Positions 7,837 to 10,285 of a DNA stretch of 10,285 bases are shown piece after piece; position 1 is the first letter of the stretch; each line of letters begins with the position of its first letter. The stretch is from Amoebophrya sp. AT5.2 (taxonomy: Eukaryota; Sar; Dinophyceae; Syndiniales; Amoebophryaceae), in the NCBI GenBank assembly GCA_005223375.1, contig RXOD01006458.1, forward strand, positions 1 through 10,285. Direction: 5' to 3'. Position numbers and translations under genes: made by a program. The notes under the pieces were generated by a model. The model searched no databases. It saw only the letters and a program-made list of their open reading frames with translations, and had not been told where the DNA came from.

Positions 7837-7946
7837 CTTTTTATAGTAGACAACGAAGTAAGAGTAAGTAGCACAAGTTGGTGAGGGGAGAAGAACGGAT
7901 CGATAAATTGAAATACAACCTCAGTGGCAGAAGATGGGCGAAATGC

Positions 7947-8012
7947 TCACACTAGAAACCACCAGACGTAGAAGATGTAGAAACCTGTATAACGAGGAAC
8001 GGCGGTGCCCAT
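7947..8012 (-). CDS. Short hydrophobic N-terminus, probable first exon
   Basis: ATG in the context ACCATGG begins MGTAVPRYTG followed by an aromatic hydrophobic helix FYIFYVWWFLV, then TGA. GTGTGAGC overlaps the stop as two possible donors (7952 or 7950), and CTGAG at 7920 could be the acceptor, giving an intron of 33 or 31 nt. The phase-0 choice reads on as VVFQFIDPFFSPHQLVLL, also hydrophobic. It is likely the start of a small membrane protein; the continuation is not established. Confidence 0.3.
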   Translation of the reverse strand: MGTAVPRYTGFYIFYVWWFLV

Positions 8013-8040
8013 GGTTGCCGAAACACTTTCGTGCAGAATG

Positions 8041-8065
8041 TAGTAGGAGCAAGTGACTCCTGCTA
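8041..8065. repeat. Small hairpin
   Basis: TAGTAGGAG and CTCCTGCTA pair over 9 bases with one mismatch around a 7-base loop. It lies just upstream of the 7947-8012 reading frame on the minus strand. The following 8066-8378 shows AT-rich spacer (CCAAAATAAATATATATAAT) and no supported gene. Confidence 0.4.
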
Positions 8066-8378
8066 CTCACCAAAATAAATATATATAATATCGAAGCAGA
8101 AAAGTTGTACGTCGAATGGTCGCTCGTGCACTCACTCAATTCGAAGAAATTCCACCTGGAGTGGTGGATTATCAATTTAGGATACAAAAATAGCCGCTGC
8201 TGCGGCGCACGCGCATGGATCGTCCGAAAAAAAAAAATAAGAATGATAATGATTGAACAGACGAGCAGTCTGGCGGTCCAGTGGCGTGGAAGAAGTTATC
8301 TCTCGGCTGGTGGTCATTCATTCCATCCTGAAGTCGCATCGATCGTCTGTGGTTGATTCATCGATCTCGATCGGTTCA

Positions 8379-8618
8379 TCAAGCCGCAGCAGCCCCGCCC
8401 ATCGACGCCACTTGTTGCGACCACATTCTCTGCGTGGCGGTGTAGTCTGGCGCGGAGAGATTGTAGGGTCCGTAGTCGAAAAAGGCGGAGGTGTGGCCGT
8501 CGGTCTTCTCGAATTTAACCCCCACCAGATACGACATGTCCGCCGTGGCGGCCATTATGCCGGGACCACGGCTACCACTCAAGAAGTAGGCGTAGGGATC
8601 ACCCCCAATGTATGAGTG
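8379..8618 (-). CDS. Terminal exon of unrecognised protein
   Basis: The open frame reads SYIGGDPYAYFLSGSRGPGI, then MAATADMSYLVGVKFEKTDG, then HTSAFFDYGPYNLSAPDYTA, and ends in an Ala run before TGA at 8379-8381. The even, aromatic/Gly-rich composition is clearly protein-like and is only plausible in this frame. An ATG at 8553-8555 (context ATAATGG) would give 58 residues; coding character extends upstream of it to about 8618, so I take it as an exon continuing from further upstream. There is no AG acceptor directly before SYIGG; AG dinucleotides occur only inside (TTGAG|T, GGTAG|C). It lies downstream of the methyltransferase, same strand. Confidence 0.45.
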   Translation of the reverse strand, partial: HSYIGGDPYAYFLSGSRGPGIMAATADMSYLVGVKFEKTDGHTSAFFDYGPYNLSAPDYTATQRMWSQQVASMGGAAAA

Positions 8619-9086
8619 TGAGTGATTTTTTTAACGACGTTACAAGATACCGAATAGCCGCTACAACTCATAGCGATAGCGGCGCGCCATCCATCCTGCG
8701 CGGAGGCCTATACGGGCGCGGGCGTGGCTTGATGTCTATTTTATGGCAGAATCTCCAAAAGTCCAAAAATGGCTATCAGTGACGGAGGGCATGGAGGGGC
8801 TGCAGGGACGATTGCCAAAGTCTTCTAGGCACCGCAGCCACAGCCAGCAATAGCATTTTTTTTCGTACTGCGAAAAAGAAGCACCCAAAACTAGGGCCGC
8901 CTAAAGCTGCTAGAGGGCCGACGATTGCCTTTAAATCATGAACCCATGATCAACAGAGGGGCGGATCATCAAGTCAGCGGCCCACTGCTACAACTTCTGG
9001 TGCTCCCCATCGTCTCACCGAGGAGCTGCCCATCGGGGACCACCGTGGGGGGCAGAAGCAAGTGGTTCCGGTTCGTTCCTTAGCCC
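8619..9086. other. Intergenic spacer, nothing firm
   Basis: This region lies between the methyltransferase stop and the exon at 8379-8618. It contains A8/T8 runs, a small inverted repeat ATCATG/CATGAT (8936-8951) and a 26-codon minus-strand frame with a signal-like start at 8776-8856, too short to call. Confidence 0.5.
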
Positions 9087-10285
9087 CTAGCGGTAGCTGT
9101 GGTCTCGCTGGGACATAGTGAGCACCAGTTTTCCGACGGCTTCTTCGTTTTCTCCCAGTTCGAGCACGTCCGGGAAGGGGAAGAACATCTGCCGCCAGTG
9201 GGTCGCTTGGTTCCACGGACTGGTGCTCAGCTCGACGCCCCCCAGCCCGCAGTCGAACCACACCACAACGCCATGGATCATACATGGCAGCGCCGGACGA
9301 GCTTTGTCGCAGCCCTTGTCATCTTCATCATCTTGTTCATCTTGTTCCCCAATAATTGCGATTTTTCGGGAAGAAGCCGTTGCTTTCGCTTTGGCTTTGC
9401 TCTGGTCGGCGGGGGATGCTACTTTGGCGAGCATGTCCTCGCCTTGGAGCTGCGCCCCACCTCTTGTGCACGGGGACGAAGTAGGCGCACCGATCGGACC
9501 ACTGCTGGGGTCCAGGAGAGGCTCTACTGCACCAGAATGATTACCCAGATCATGATCCAGATGGTGGGCGAGATCTTCGGGGTAGATAATGTCGTACTCG
9601 GCTTCGATGTCGATGTCGCTGTCATCTTCCATCTTCGATCGGATCTTCTCGCTATCCTCGTCCACCTCCGGCACCCGGAAGCGAAAGTGTACCTCGATCT
9701 TCTCCAGGTCCTCGTGCGTGGCCGACCCCCAGTCGAAGTGCTTCTCCCATATGTTTAAGTCGTGCATCGGTGCCCGCGAATTCCCCGGGAGGTGGAGGTG
9801 GTCCTCGACGTTCTTCGGTTGACCAATATTAGAGCGCAACACGACGCCTTCGGGGCGGAAAATGTCGCACACCGGCGTGCGCATCACCTCGGCGAGGTGC
9901 AGTCGCTCGACGCAGGAGAGATCCAGTCCGTAGGGAAAAGCAAAAGTATTTCCGCTAGGTTCAGACCACCATTCCGTTTCCGCGCAGAGCGTCGCGTAGA
10001 GGCTCGCGTCCGCGTACGGCGCCACGCAGATGCGGCTTGTACAAGGGAGCGTCGCGCCGTGGAGGGGGAGCAGGAAGCGGTCGCGCGCCGTGAGAAAACA
10101 CTCGAACATGCGCTCGTTGACCAAACAAGTCCCGATGCACTCCGAAACGAGGCTGTGTTACAGCCATCAAAACAATGCATCTACTTTTAAAACATCTGTT
10201 AAAAATAACTGGGCGCCCCGAGCAACCCGATGTGTTCTGGGAAGATCCATGCCGCTAGTCATTGCCAGGAGGCGCTCGCGTGTCG
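9087..10285 (-). CDS. Type I protein arginine methyltransferase, CARM1/PRMT4-like, 5' partial
   Basis: The enzyme transfers methyl groups from S-adenosylmethionine to arginines in histones and other proteins. Two exons (10174 to beyond 10285; 9087-10152) give 391 residues, with the N-terminal SAM-binding motifs beyond the window. Visible in order: the end of the Rossmann fold (RVARG, then KVDAFLVSE), the double-E loop SECIGTCLVNERM with both glutamates, the barrel (RICVAPYADASLYA), YGLDLS in the dimer-arm region, FRFRVP, then HGVVVWFD and LSTSPWNQATHWRQ with the THW loop, and finally MSQRDHSYR. NERM and the WFD...THW spacing favour CARM1/PRMT4 over PRMT1. About 128 residues rich in Asp/Glu and Lys/Ala are inserted in the barrel (9285-9668). 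The protein stops right after the barrel, with no CARM1 C-terminal extension. Confidence 0.88.
10153..10173 (-). other. Putative 21-nt intron in the methyltransferase
   Basis: GTTTTGATGGCTGTAACACA plus G begins GT and ends AG. Read through, it would put TGA and TAA in frame. Removing it joins KVDA to LVSECIG with a Phe codon across the junction (phase 2), matching the PRMT order of an Asp-containing strand followed by the SE of the double-E loop. From the conserved Gly to VD, both this protein and CARM1 have the same spacing. Confidence 0.6.

Noticed and set aside
7485..7874. Arg-rich minus-strand frame of 129 codons overlapping 7234-7836
   Set aside because: Low-complexity Arg/Pro/Thr translation; the alternative frame reads more like protein.
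8776..8856. Small minus-strand frame starting MLLLAVAAVPRRLW
   Set aside because: Only 26 codons; a signal-like start alone is not enough and no splice continuation was clear.
8974..9285. Minus-strand frame of 103 codons overlapping the PRMT 3' end
   Set aside because: It is in a different frame from the PRMT, Arg/Gly-rich, and without motifs; a product of GC-rich sequence.
9099..9758. Long plus-strand open frame of 219 codons opposite the methyltransferase
   Set aside because: It is the shadow of the minus-strand PRMT exon; only the minus frame carries family motifs.
1..10285. tRNA, rRNA or CRISPR arrays
   Set aside because: No cloverleaf-like motifs, rRNA-like conserved words or regularly spaced repeats with unique spacers were seen by eye.

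Overview
This window looks like nuclear DNA from a single-celled eukaryote. No bacterial gene organisation is visible. The readable protein-coding blocks all lie on the minus strand, are interrupted by GT...AG introns (several very short), and encode Ala/Arg/Ser/Glu-rich protein. Same-strand genes and tiny introns would fit an alveolate such as a dinoflagellate or syndinian parasite, but that is inference; I found no spliced leader or other diagnostic marker.

Layout, left to right. Positions 1 to about 1650 are low-complexity, homopolymer-rich sequence with direct and inverted repeats and no convincing gene; its texture differs sharply from the rest. Positions 1650-2137 are 3' flank holding degenerate copies of the end of the adjacent coding sequence. 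Positions 2138-3319 carry two exons that, spliced across a 471-nt intron, rebuild a pleckstrin-homology (PH) domain. Positions 3572-6234 hold six further exons whose splice phases agree: a basic N-terminal part, one hydrophobic helix, and long Ala/Pro- and Glu-rich stretches. These may join the PH exons into a single protein of at least 872 residues, or form a separate gene. Positions 6414-6920 and 7234-8012 contain coding-like blocks whose exact exons I could not resolve. Positions 8379-8618 hold the terminal exon of an unrecognised protein. Positions 9087-10285 carry the C-terminal part of a type I protein arginine methyltransferase of the CARM1/PRMT4 kind, cut by the window end.

The only gene whose family I recognise with confidence is the arginine methyltransferase. 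The PH-domain call is good but rests on a predicted splice. The most interesting signals are an apparent 21-nt intron in the methyltransferase, its long acidic insertion inside the beta-barrel, and a 27-bp duplication that creates two in-frame 3' splice sites. Exon borders were inferred by eye from splice motifs and phase; no transcript evidence was available. No functional link between the genes can be read from the sequence.
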